The notes under the pieces are model-generated. The model searched no databases. It saw only the letters and a program-made list of their open reading frames with translations, and was not told the DNA's origin. Shown here piece by piece: positions 32,108 to 39,885 of a DNA stretch of 41,844 nt; position 1 is the first letter of the stretch; the number at the start of each line of letters is the position of its first letter. Position numbers and translations under genes: made by a program. This DNA is from Treponema sp. (lineage in GTDB: Bacteria > Spirochaetota > Spirochaetia > Treponematales > Treponemataceae): contig JAFOCI010000088.1 in assembly GCA_017381365.1 (NCBI GenBank), positions 1-41,844 of the forward strand, in the 5' to 3' direction.

Positions 32108-34381
32108 ATGCTAAATACGATAATAATTCAGCCGCCGTTAGTTCAATTGAACACGCCTTATCCTTCTGGAGCGTATCTTTCTTCATTTTTTAAAACTGTT
32201 TACAAAGATTATAAAATTCAAGGAACTGTAAAATGGCTGGATTTGAGCACAGAACTTTTTCATGAAATATTTTGTCGCAACGGACTTTCTTTGATTTTTG
32301 AAAAATCAAAGAAAAAGGCACTGAAGCTTGCAGATAATCTGGAGTCGCAGGGGGATGACAATTCCGCGTTTCAGCTTAGACGCTATGTTTCTCAGTCTAA
32401 AAACTGGTGTAACTGGATTGATTCCATAGTTGCAATTGTTTGTGGAAGTCACAATTTGTCTGGGCGGGAATTTACACATGAATTCGTTCGTTCAGCCCAT
32501 GCTCCAAGAGGCGCCCGCATGGAAAATTATCTTTCAAAGCTTACCAGAGATGTGGGAGTTGACGACTCGCAGATTCTTGCCAGTCTGGCTCTTGCAGACC
32601 TTGCAGATTATATAACTGCCGCCTATGACGAAAATTTTGCGCTTATCCGTTATGCAGAGCGCCTTGCCACCAGCGAGGTTTCTTTTTCAGAAACCATGAA
32701 AGGCCTGGATTCGCCTGTTCTTACTGATTTTTACAAGCCTTTGTTGTTGCGGAATATTTCTGATTTGCAGGGTCAGAATCTTTTTTGCATTTCAGTACCT
32801 TTTCCTGGAACTTTTACTGCAGCTTTGCAGTCCGCTGGGGAAATAAAAGCACTTTACGGTGAAAATTGCACAGTTGCTTTTGGAGGCGGTTATATCAATA
32901 CTGAACTTAGAAACGTTTCTGAGCAGCGTCTTTTTGAGTTCTGTGATTTTTTAAGCTATGACAAAGGGTATGGAAGTTATCTTAAACTTCTGGAAGAATA
33001 CAGCAAATCTGAAACTGGCATAAAAAATTTGCTGGATGGCAGTCAGATTTATAACGTAAAATACTGTCTGGACGGGAAAATTATTCAGCCGCTGGAGAGG
33101 GATGAAGAGTGGGAAAATGCAGAACGTCAGTTTGTTAGGAATTTAATTCCGGATTTTTCCGACATAGATTTTTCAAGAAGTCCGCGTCTTGCAGATGACA
33201 CAAACCCGATGCATAGAATCTGGAATGATGGGGCGTGGCTTAAAACTTATATGGCTTACGGCTGTTACTGGCATCGCTGCGCTTTCTGCGACACGACTTT
33301 GGATTACGTAAAAAATTTCTGCAGTGTGAATCAAAAGTCATATTTTGAAGGAATTTATAATCAGGCGCAGAATAAAGGTGTTTACGGCATCCATTTTGTG
33401 GATGAAGCCTGCCCTCCAGTTGGATTGCAGCAGTTCGCCCTGCAAAATCTAACCGCCTCAAAAACAATGCCAAAACTCACTTTCTGGGGCAACGTTCGCT
33501 TTGAAAAAACATTTTCCCGAGATTTAGCGGATTTGCTTTCTTATGGTGGACTTACAGCGATTTCCGCAGGTATAGAGATTGCTACAGGAGACGGTCTTGA
33601 TTCTGTGAACAAAGGAATCGACATGGAAAATATTGTTTCTGCCTGCTGCGCCTTTAAAGAAGCTGGAATTCTTGTTCATTCCTACATGATTTACGGATTC
33701 TGGAATCAGACAGAGCAGGAGCTGATAAATTCCATGGAAACGCTGCGTCAGCTTTTTGCGGCAGGTCTTCTGGATTCGGCCTTTTGGCATAAATTTACGC
33801 TTACATTGCATTCAACTGTCTATCAGGAATGGCTTGATGGAAAACATCAGGATTTACAGCCTGTTCCTGCGCCTAAAACTCAGTTTGCAGAAAATGATAT
33901 TCATTGGAAAGGAGAAAATAAAAGCCAGAAATATGCAGACGGACTTAATTCTGCACTTGAATTGTGGATGCATGGCGAAAAACTTAAAAAGCCAGTAGAG
34001 TCTTATTTTCAGTTTAGAATGCCAAAGCCATCCATTCCCCAGGATTTTGTGGACAAATTAATAGAAAAATATGAAAAAAAGCGGGATTCTGCTTTTTGTG
34101 AAAAACCTGCTGCTGAAAAAAAGTATGTATGGATTGGTGGAAAACCAGTTTTGCTTAAGTCGTCTGGCGGAATTCAGTTGTGCTGGTCTTATATGGGCGA
34201 GCTTTTATATGCAGATGTTCAAAAGGAAAAATCTTGTGAAATTATAAAATTACTTGAAAAAATTGAAGCTGAGAATTTTGATTCTGAAAATGTAAGTTTT
34301 ACAGGAAAAGAATTGAATTCTGTTTTGGGTGAAAAATTATTTAAATCTTTGCGCGGAAAAGGTTTGTGTGCATTAATTTAA
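32108..34381 (+). CDS. B12-binding-type radical SAM protein
   Basis: A 757-residue protein. The cluster motif is YGCYWHRCAFC (C-x4-C-x2-C, about residues 380-390), the spaced form seen in many B12-binding-domain radical SAM proteins. The N-terminal half starts IIIQPPLVQLNTPYPSGAYL and includes VAFGGGYINTELR, fitting a Rossmann-like cobalamin domain. After the core come GIHFVDEACPP, LTFWGNVRFEK, GLTAISAGIEIATGDGLDSVNKG and SYMIYGFWNQTEQE. Substrate is unknown. I chose ATG 32108 because it starts at the conserved domain and has TATAAT 6 nt upstream. An upstream in-frame ATG at 31973 would lie inside the divergent glycine riboswitch. Confidence 0.85.
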   Translation: MLNTIIIQPPLVQLNTPYPSGAYLSSFFKTVYKDYKIQGTVKWLDLSTELFHEIFCRNGLSLIFEKSKKKALKLADNLESQGDDNSAFQLRRYVSQSKNWCNWIDSIVAIVCGSHNLSGREFTHEFVRSAHAPRGARMENYLSKLTRDVGVDDSQILASLALADLADYITAAYDENFALIRYAERLATSEVSFSETMKGLDSPVLTDFYKPLLLRNISDLQGQNLFCISVPFPGTFTAALQSAGEIKALYGENCTVAFGGGYINTELRNVSEQRLFEFCDFLSYDKGYGSYLKLLEEYSKSETGIKNLLDGSQIYNVKYCLDGKIIQPLERDEEWENAERQFVRNLIPDFSDIDFSRSPRLADDTNPMHRIWNDGAWLKTYMAYGCYWHRCAFCDTTLDYVKNFCSVNQKSYFEGIYNQAQNKGVYGIHFVDEACPPVGLQQFALQNLTASKTMPKLTFWGNVRFEKTFSRDLADLLSYGGLTAISAGIEIATGDGLDSVNKGIDMENIVSACCAFKEAGILVHSYMIYGFWNQTEQELINSMETLRQLFAAGLLDSAFWHKFTLTLHSTVYQEWLDGKHQDLQPVPAPKTQFAENDIHWKGENKSQKYADGLNSALELWMHGEKLKKPVESYFQFRMPKPSIPQDFVDKLIEKYEKKRDSAFCEKPAAEKKYVWIGGKPVLLKSSGGIQLCWSYMGELLYADVQKEKSCEIIKLLEKIEAENFDSENVSFTGKELNSVLGEKLFKSLRGKGLCALI

Positions 34382-34429
34382 AATAGATGAAGAAAATTGA
34401 AAAATAAACCTGAAATAAAGAATTATCAC

Positions 34430-34458
34430 TTGATTAAAAACTAACATTTTGATAACAT
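34430..34458 (+). promoter_or_regulatory. Promoter of tRNA-Thr
   Basis: TTGATT (34430-34435), 17-nt spacer, TAACAT (34453-34458), about 12 nt before the tRNA. Confidence 0.55.
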
Positions 34459-34469
34459 TAATATCACTT

Positions 34470-34542
34470 GCTGCCTTAGCTCAGTTGGTAGAGCACGTGA
34501 TTTGTAATCTCGGGGTCGAGGGTCCAAGTCCTTCAGGCAGCT
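34470..34542 (+). tRNA. tRNA-Thr (anticodon TGT), unusual T loop
   Basis: Acceptor GCTGCCT/AGGCAGC is perfect; D arm GCTC/GAGC. The anticodon loop is TTTGTAA, so TGT. Two oddities: the anticodon stem CGTGA/TCTCG has a T-T mismatch at 29-41, and the T loop is TCCAAGT instead of TTCAAGT, so the universal T55 is C. CCA is not encoded. A promoter and a terminator flank it, so it looks expressed. Confidence 0.85.
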
Positions 34543-34545
34543 CTA

Positions 34546-34580
34546 AAAAAAAACTGATTCTTACGAATCAGTTTTTTTTT
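34546..34580. terminator. Terminator after tRNA-Thr (bidirectional)
   Basis: AAAAACTGATTC pairs with GAATCAGTTTTT around TTAC, A-run on the left and T-run on the right. It also suits the minus-strand gene ending at 34590. Confidence 0.92.
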
Positions 34581-34589
34581 GCTTATCTG

Positions 34590-35090
34590 TTACTGTATAT
34601 AATTATGATAAGTGTTACGGAAAATATTTAACTGATCCTTTGCAAGCATTTCAGCATATTCCTTTTTTGTAGGCAAATCTTTATTCTGTGTTAATTCTGA
34701 AAGTTCTTCAATAATTGATGACATTGAAACATTATCTTTCTCTTTGTTCAAAACGATGAACTGGTCATTTTGTTCGCCTGAAATGTGCTGAACAAATGCA
34801 CTGAAAAATTCAACTTTTCCGTCAATTTTTGCATAGCTATGAATTGATCGGTTTTCTCCTCGTTTTCCGTCTTCAAAACAATAAATGAAGTTTTCAGAGT
34901 CTTTTTTCCATATAGTCAGATTTGCTTCTGGCTTAAGAACGGAAAAGCCATCATTAAATGCTTTTTTTGCAAGTCTTGCACATTTTGATGTAGAATTTAA
35001 TGATGCGGAATTGAATTTGATTTTCTTTTCCTTTGCGAAAAGAGAGAATGCTGTTGCCAGTATGATAGTAAGTAATAAAACTTTTTTCAT
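34590..35090 (-). CDS. Exported protein of unknown function
   Basis: A 166-residue protein I do not recognise. Residues 1-19 are a signal peptide (MKKVLLLTIILATAFSLFA). The mature part is charged, with two cysteines (CARLAKKAF, FIYCFEDG) that could form a disulfide in the periplasm. Strand-like segments (NLTIWKKDSENFIYCFEDG, IHSYAKIDGKVEFFSAFVQHISG) precede a helical C-terminus. No lipobox is present. The SD is AGGAG, 8 nt before the ATG. Its terminator is shared with tRNA-Thr. Confidence 0.75.
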   Translation of the reverse strand: MKKVLLLTIILATAFSLFAKEKKIKFNSASLNSTSKCARLAKKAFNDGFSVLKPEANLTIWKKDSENFIYCFEDGKRGENRSIHSYAKIDGKVEFFSAFVQHISGEQNDQFIVLNKEKDNVSMSSIIEELSELTQNKDLPTKKEYAEMLAKDQLNIFRNTYHNYIQ

Positions 35091-35267
35091 AAATAAACTC
35101 CTGATACTTTTTAGTAAAACTTATTGTACAATAAAAAAAATAATCATTAAAGTGCAACCTTATTAAAAAAAGTCGTGTCAAACTGTTTTTTAGTGGAATT
35201 TAGTTTGATTATTGTTTATAATGACAAAAATAGAAAAACTGTCACAAAAAGTTTTTCGGGGATTTTT

Positions 35268-37259
35268 ATGGCCAACACTGTTCCACAAATGCTTTTTGAA
35301 AAAGCGATGAACATACCGACTACTCCTGTTCAATATTCAAAGAATAAAGCTGGTACTTTTGAGCCTGTCAGTTATATAGATTTTGCTCAGCTTATGCTTT
35401 ATTTTGGTGCTGGTCTTTTAACATTGAACAATCAGTCTGGTGATCATGTAGGATTAATTAGTGATAACCGCAAGGAATGGCTCGTTTGTTCTATGGGAAT
35501 CATGGTCATTGGTTGTTGTGATATTCCTCGAGGAAGCGAAGCTACTGTAAAAGACTTGTCGTACATTCTTAGCTTTGCGGGTTGTAAAACAGTAGTTGTG
35601 GAAAGTAATTACAGTTATAAAAAAATTGTAGAATGCTGCAGCGAACTTACTTCGCTTGAAAATGTAGTTGTAATAGATCCAAAGGATGTTGATAAGACTG
35701 CAATTGATGTTCCTGTTTATTCTTATGATGAAGTAATTTCTTTTGGAAAGAATTATCGTGCAGACAATGCCGGAAAAGTCGAAGAAATAATGAATGCAGG
35801 TCAGGAAAATGATACTGCAACAATTATTTTTACTTCTGGTACAACAGGTGTGCCAAAAGGAGTTGAACTTTCTCATAAAAATTTTTTGTGCCAGATAAAA
35901 AATCTGGCTGCAATTTTTCCTATGCGTCAGGGAGATAAATCTCTTGCTGTTCTACCAGTATGGCATGTTTATGAACGGGAGATGGAATATTATCTTGTGG
36001 CTACTGGTGTTGCAATATGTTACTCAAAGCCTGTTGTAAGTATGATTCTTGCTGATATGAAAAAGATTCGTCCTCAGTTCATGGCTTGTGTACCTCGTGT
36101 GTGGGATGGGATTTACGGACAGATTGAAAAGCAGGCTGTTAATAAATCAAAACGTAGAAAACTTCTTTTTAAACTTTGCACTGGCGCTGCAACAGGACGA
36201 CTTAGGCTGTATGCGATTATTCGCGGAAGAAATCAGTTGTTTCATAAAAAACTTTTTATTCATAAGGTTTTTGACAGAATCCTCTATATTCCGATTTTGT
36301 TCCTTCTTCCTTTTGTTTCTCTTGGCGAAATTCTGTTTTTTGGCAAAGTCCGCGAAGTTTTTGGCGGAGAATTTAAGCTGGCAATGAGTGGTGGCGGTGG
36401 AATTGCACCAAAGCTTGATCGTTTTTACAATGCGGTTGGAATTCGTCTTGTAGAAGGTTACGGACTGACAGAAACTGCGCCAATGGTTTCTCTCAGAAAT
36501 TTCAGGAAACCTGTGCTTGGTACAATCGGACCTGCTCTTCCATTCTGTGAAGTAAAGGTTGTAAACAGACACGGTATAGAATGTGGACCAGGCCAGATGG
36601 GTGTGCTTTATGTTCGCGGTCCAAACGTTATGAAATGCTATTACAAGCAACCAGATTTAACTGCGGAAGTAATTCAGGAAGAATGGTTTAACACTGGTGA
36701 CCTTGTGGTTCGCACTATCAACGGTGATATCATTGTTAAAGGGCGGGCAAAAGATACAATTGTTCTGCGTTCTGGAGAAAATGTTGAACCTCTTCCTCTT
36801 GAAAATAAACTTGTTGAATCCCCTTATATTGCACAGGCTGTAGTTGTTGGTCAGGATCAGAACTGTCTTGGGGCACTTATTATTCCGAATAAGGATAATA
36901 TCAAGAAATTTGCAGAAGAAACTGGAATGGATACAACCAATTTTTCTGCTGTTCTTAAATCAGATGAAGTTCATGAGCTTATCTTTAAAGAGCTGGAACG
37001 GCTTGTAACTCCAAAAACTGGATTTAAACCGTTTGAAAAAATCGGAAAATTTGCATTCCTTGAAAAACCTTTTGAACTTGGTGTTGAACTAACTGCAAAG
37101 GGAACTGTGCAGCGTTTTAAGGTTCAGGAACTGTATAAATGGCAGATTGCTTCGATGTTCAGTGAATCTGCGTTTACACAGGGACTTACAAATCTTACTG
37201 GCAACTTAAAAGATTTAAGCAGTATGACCAGCGGACTTTTGGACAAGATCAAAAAATAG
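35268..37259 (+). CDS. fadD: Long-chain acyl-CoA synthetase (AMP-forming)
   Basis: A 663-residue ANL-superfamily enzyme that activates fatty acids through an acyl-adenylate. Motifs: TIIFTSGTTGVPKGVELSHKN (P-loop), LPVWHVYERE, GGGIAPKLDRFYNAVGIRLVEGYGLTETAP (about 400-430), WFNTGDLV (about 485), IVVKGRAKDTIVLRSGENVEP-like hinge, and KGTVQRFKV near the C-terminus with the final Lys region. An insertion of basic and hydrophobic residues lies at about 290-380. I chose ATG 35268 (MANTVPQMLF) because the family N-terminus starts there; 35175 would precede a TATAAT box at 35217-35222. A GTG-started glycosidase gene follows after 9 bp. Confidence 0.92.
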   Translation: MANTVPQMLFEKAMNIPTTPVQYSKNKAGTFEPVSYIDFAQLMLYFGAGLLTLNNQSGDHVGLISDNRKEWLVCSMGIMVIGCCDIPRGSEATVKDLSYILSFAGCKTVVVESNYSYKKIVECCSELTSLENVVVIDPKDVDKTAIDVPVYSYDEVISFGKNYRADNAGKVEEIMNAGQENDTATIIFTSGTTGVPKGVELSHKNFLCQIKNLAAIFPMRQGDKSLAVLPVWHVYEREMEYYLVATGVAICYSKPVVSMILADMKKIRPQFMACVPRVWDGIYGQIEKQAVNKSKRRKLLFKLCTGAATGRLRLYAIIRGRNQLFHKKLFIHKVFDRILYIPILFLLPFVSLGEILFFGKVREVFGGEFKLAMSGGGGIAPKLDRFYNAVGIRLVEGYGLTETAPMVSLRNFRKPVLGTIGPALPFCEVKVVNRHGIECGPGQMGVLYVRGPNVMKCYYKQPDLTAEVIQEEWFNTGDLVVRTINGDIIVKGRAKDTIVLRSGENVEPLPLENKLVESPYIAQAVVVGQDQNCLGALIIPNKDNIKKFAEETGMDTTNFSAVLKSDEVHELIFKELERLVTPKTGFKPFEKIGKFAFLEKPFELGVELTAKGTVQRFKVQELYKWQIASMFSESAFTQGLTNLTGNLKDLSSMTSGLLDKIKK

Positions 37260-37268
37260 TGGTTCGTT

Positions 37269-38948
37269 GTGAAAAAGGTATTTGCATTCGTTATCAGCGT
37301 ATTTTGTTGCGCAACAATTTTTTCTCAGATTTCCATAAATTTAAATGATGATGTAAATTTCTGGAGCGATTATCCAAATCAGCAGCTGGCAGAAACAATT
37401 GTCAGCAAGATGACGGACGAAGAACTTTTAAGTCAGATTCTTATGTTTGGCTGGGCTGGTGCAGAACCAGGCAAACTGCTTTATGATTGGGTTGACCGTG
37501 GACTTGGAAGCGTTAAGGTTTTTGGCTGGAATACAGATGATATTAATCTGGTTGCAAAATCAATAACTTCCCTTCAGAAAAAAAGTGCATCCGGCAGATT
37601 TAAAATTCCGCTTTTTGTAGCTACTGACCAGGAAGGCGGTTGGATTCGTCATGTGAAAGGCGAAACTGCAATTACTCCTGGCAATATGGCAATTGGTTCC
37701 AGTGGTTTTCCTGCTGATTCCTGGTATTCAGCTTATTATATAAGCCGTGAAATAAAAGCGCTGGGAATTAACATGAACTTTGCACCAACAGTTGATTTAT
37801 TTACTAATCACGATTCTACAATCATTGGAACCCGCTCTTTTGGCGATGATCCAGAAAAAGCCGGCATTCTTGGTGGTGCATGGGCAAGTGGCAGCGAAGC
37901 GGCTGGTGTAATTCCAACTGTAAAGCATTTTCCAGGTCATGGCGACACAAGATTTGATTCTCATATAAATCTTCCTTCCATAGAAGTTGACTTTGACACC
38001 TTTACAAAGCGGGAACTTGTTCCGTTCATGTATTTAATAAAGCAGAACGTACCTGCTGTTATGAGCGGTCATTTAAGTTTTCCTAAAATTGATCCAAGTG
38101 GAACTCCTGCAAGTCTTTCTAAATATTTTCTTACTGATTTGCTTCGTGGTCAGCTTGGTTACAAAGGGTTGATTATTACAGACGATATGATGATGAACGG
38201 GGCTACAATGTTTGCCGGTTCAGTTTCTTCAGCATTCAGAATGGCAATTGAAGCGGGAAATGATATTATCATTTCTTCAACAACTGCAAAACTTGGCGAA
38301 GCCCTGTGGACAAACAATCTTTCTTTGATGCGAAGTGATGATTCTTTCCGCGAAAGAGTTAAGGATGCTGCCGTTAGGGTTATAAAGGCAAAACTGGATT
38401 ATTTTAAGGGTGGAAATGCAGCTCCTTTGTATCCTGATTCTTCTACTATTTCAAAATTTATTCCAGACAGGGAGGGCGACAAATTTTTCCTTGAACAGGC
38501 TTGCCGTTCCATTGTCATAGACAAACAGACTGATCTTCCTTTGAATTCTGCAAAGGCAGGAAAGGTTCTTTTTGTAGGCTCTTTACCAAAATTCTTTGAG
38601 GAAGGAAAAAAACGTTTTTCTGATTCAGGGGATTTTAAATTTACTTATGAGATTGGTCCTAACGAAACACAATGGGTTGTTGATAACATTGGGAAGCTTG
38701 TTGGTGGTTACGACACTCTGATTGTTCTTGTTTACAACGAAAGGACTGCCCGCATTGCAAACTGGCTTAGACAATACGGCAAAAAAGTTGTTATTTTTTC
38801 AATTATGACGCCAACTGCCAGTTTTGAGCTGAACTGGGCGAATGATATTCTTATTGGTTACAGTTATTCAAATTATACAATGCAGGCGATGTTCGGGGCT
38901 TTGTGCGGTGAATACACAGTAAGCGGAGAGCTTCCATTTAAGAAATAA
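37269..38948 (+). CDS. Exported GH3 glycosidase, beta-N-acetylhexosaminidase type
   Basis: A 559-residue protein. The signal peptide spans residues 1-19 (VKKVFAFVISVFCCATIFS; the CCA is not a clear lipobox). The GH3 domain (about 40-380) carries FVATDQEGGWIRH, NMNFAPTVDL, the NagZ-type loop KHFPGHGDT (His acid/base in this subfamily) and GLIITDDMMM with the nucleophile Asp. The C-terminal domain (about 400-559) is the alpha/beta sandwich. It probably acts in the periplasm on GlcNAc-containing chains from peptidoglycan or chitin-like material. The start codon is GTG, 9 bp after the acyl-CoA synthetase stop, implying translational coupling. Confidence 0.9.
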   Translation: MKKVFAFVISVFCCATIFSQISINLNDDVNFWSDYPNQQLAETIVSKMTDEELLSQILMFGWAGAEPGKLLYDWVDRGLGSVKVFGWNTDDINLVAKSITSLQKKSASGRFKIPLFVATDQEGGWIRHVKGETAITPGNMAIGSSGFPADSWYSAYYISREIKALGINMNFAPTVDLFTNHDSTIIGTRSFGDDPEKAGILGGAWASGSEAAGVIPTVKHFPGHGDTRFDSHINLPSIEVDFDTFTKRELVPFMYLIKQNVPAVMSGHLSFPKIDPSGTPASLSKYFLTDLLRGQLGYKGLIITDDMMMNGATMFAGSVSSAFRMAIEAGNDIIISSTTAKLGEALWTNNLSLMRSDDSFRERVKDAAVRVIKAKLDYFKGGNAAPLYPDSSTISKFIPDREGDKFFLEQACRSIVIDKQTDLPLNSAKAGKVLFVGSLPKFFEEGKKRFSDSGDFKFTYEIGPNETQWVVDNIGKLVGGYDTLIVLVYNERTARIANWLRQYGKKVVIFSIMTPTASFELNWANDILIGYSYSNYTMQAMFGALCGEYTVSGELPFKK

Positions 38949-38977
38949 TTTGAAAGTATTTTGTTTTACGGCAAAAA

Positions 38978-39661
38978 TCAGTCAAAATCTGGAATTTCTT
39001 TTAATTTGCTGTACTTGCCGTCCATGTGATGAATGTCTGGACGCAATCCCATAATACGCTCGTTTTCTGCTCTCAGCTGATTTTTAATCATTTCTTTGAA
39101 TACATTCATTAAAGGTTCTGGATTTACATTTTGATTTGCAATTCCAGCAGTCTGCAGTTCTTTTATTAAATAATAGCAGGTTTCTATGGTAGAAATATAT
39201 TCAGGGCGAGGTTCTCTTTTAAAAGTGAAAATAGAACGGTAGCTGCCGGAAAAACTGAGTTTTGGTAATTTTAAAAGCTGTGGATTATGCTGAATTATTT
39301 TGCGGCTGCAGAACCAGGTTGAATCAATAATAATTGCAAGAAGAGTTCTGTTTCCGATTTCTTCCTTGAATTTTTCGTGGGAAGCTGTCCACGCATCTTC
39401 TCCGGGGTAAAGCAGAACTGGATAATACTGCGGATCTTCCAAAAGTTTGTTGAGCCGGGTATTTTCCGCAAAATCAAGACCTTCAATTATTTCGCAGCCT
39501 TTCAATGAGATTCGCGTAATCCAGCCTGTTCCTGTGCGGTTCTTTTTTACTTCTTTTGGATGCATTAAAAGAACAAATTTAATTCCTGAATCAATTTCTT
39601 CTGTATATTTGCAAAGGCAGAATTCGCCTTTTTTCATGCAGCGTGGACAACGGTAACTCAT
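38978..39661 (-). CDS. tapT: DTW-domain tRNA-uridine aminocarboxypropyltransferase
   Basis: A 227-residue TDD/DTW protein. The N-terminus has CPRCMKKGEFCLC (residues 4-16, zinc-like cysteines). MHPKEVKKNRTGTGWI and LYPGEDAW precede the DTW motif, here IIIDSTWFCSRKI (D-S-T-W), then LSFSGSYRSIFTFKREPRPEYISTIET, the conserved R-P-EYISTIE segment. TapT proteins add the acp group to uridine 47 in tRNA variable loops. An extended -10 (TGATATAAT) lies 6 nt before the ATG with no SD. Confidence 0.9.
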   Translation of the reverse strand: MSYRCPRCMKKGEFCLCKYTEEIDSGIKFVLLMHPKEVKKNRTGTGWITRISLKGCEIIEGLDFAENTRLNKLLEDPQYYPVLLYPGEDAWTASHEKFKEEIGNRTLLAIIIDSTWFCSRKIIQHNPQLLKLPKLSFSGSYRSIFTFKREPRPEYISTIETCYYLIKELQTAGIANQNVNPEPLMNVFKEMIKNQLRAENERIMGLRPDIHHMDGKYSKLKEIPDFD

Positions 39662-39667
39662 AAAAAA

Positions 39668-39676
39668 ATTATATCA
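39668..39676 (-). promoter_or_regulatory. Extended -10 promoter 6 nt from the tapT ATG (leaderless type)
   Basis: The minus strand reads TGATATAAT, six T, ATG. Confidence 0.55.
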
Positions 39677-39721
39677 GAAACTGATAAAAATTGAAATTAT
39701 AGGCTTGTTGCTGCAAGAAAA

Positions 39722-39810
39722 GTAAGCGGGCGTTGCGGGCGGCGATTGAGCCCGCTGGGTGGGGTAGGCCGCAACGTAGTGTGGCCGTAGGGCGGGGCTC
39801 CGCCCTTCTT
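39722..39810. repeat. GC-rich three-hairpin island (REP/BIME-like)
   Basis: Hairpin 1 is AGCGGGC/GCCCGCT (39725-39756). GTAG (39764-39767) leads into hairpin 2, GGCC/GGCC with tip AACGTAGT (39767-39786). A second GTAG leads into hairpin 3, GGGCGG-ggct-CCGCCC (39790-39805). Compare 7806-7890. It lies between divergent genes, so it is not only a terminator. Confidence 0.7.
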
Positions 39811-39843
39811 TTGTTTTATATTTTTTTGCGTTTAATTGCCTTT

Positions 39844-39870
39844 TCTGACAAAAAACGGTATTTTGTCAGA
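39844..39870 (+). promoter_or_regulatory. Perfect 10-bp hairpin directly before the SulP SD
   Basis: TCTGACAAAA (39844-39853) pairs with TTTTGTCAGA (39861-39870) around a 7-nt loop, and AGAGG (39871-39875) follows at once. It could be an operator dyad or an mRNA structure controlling ribosome access. Confidence 0.55.
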
Positions 39871-39885
39871 AGAGGTATTTTTTTT

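Noticed and set aside
34449-34631. 60-codon open frame over the tRNA-Thr gene
   Set aside because: It is a translation of the tRNA and its terminator hairpin.
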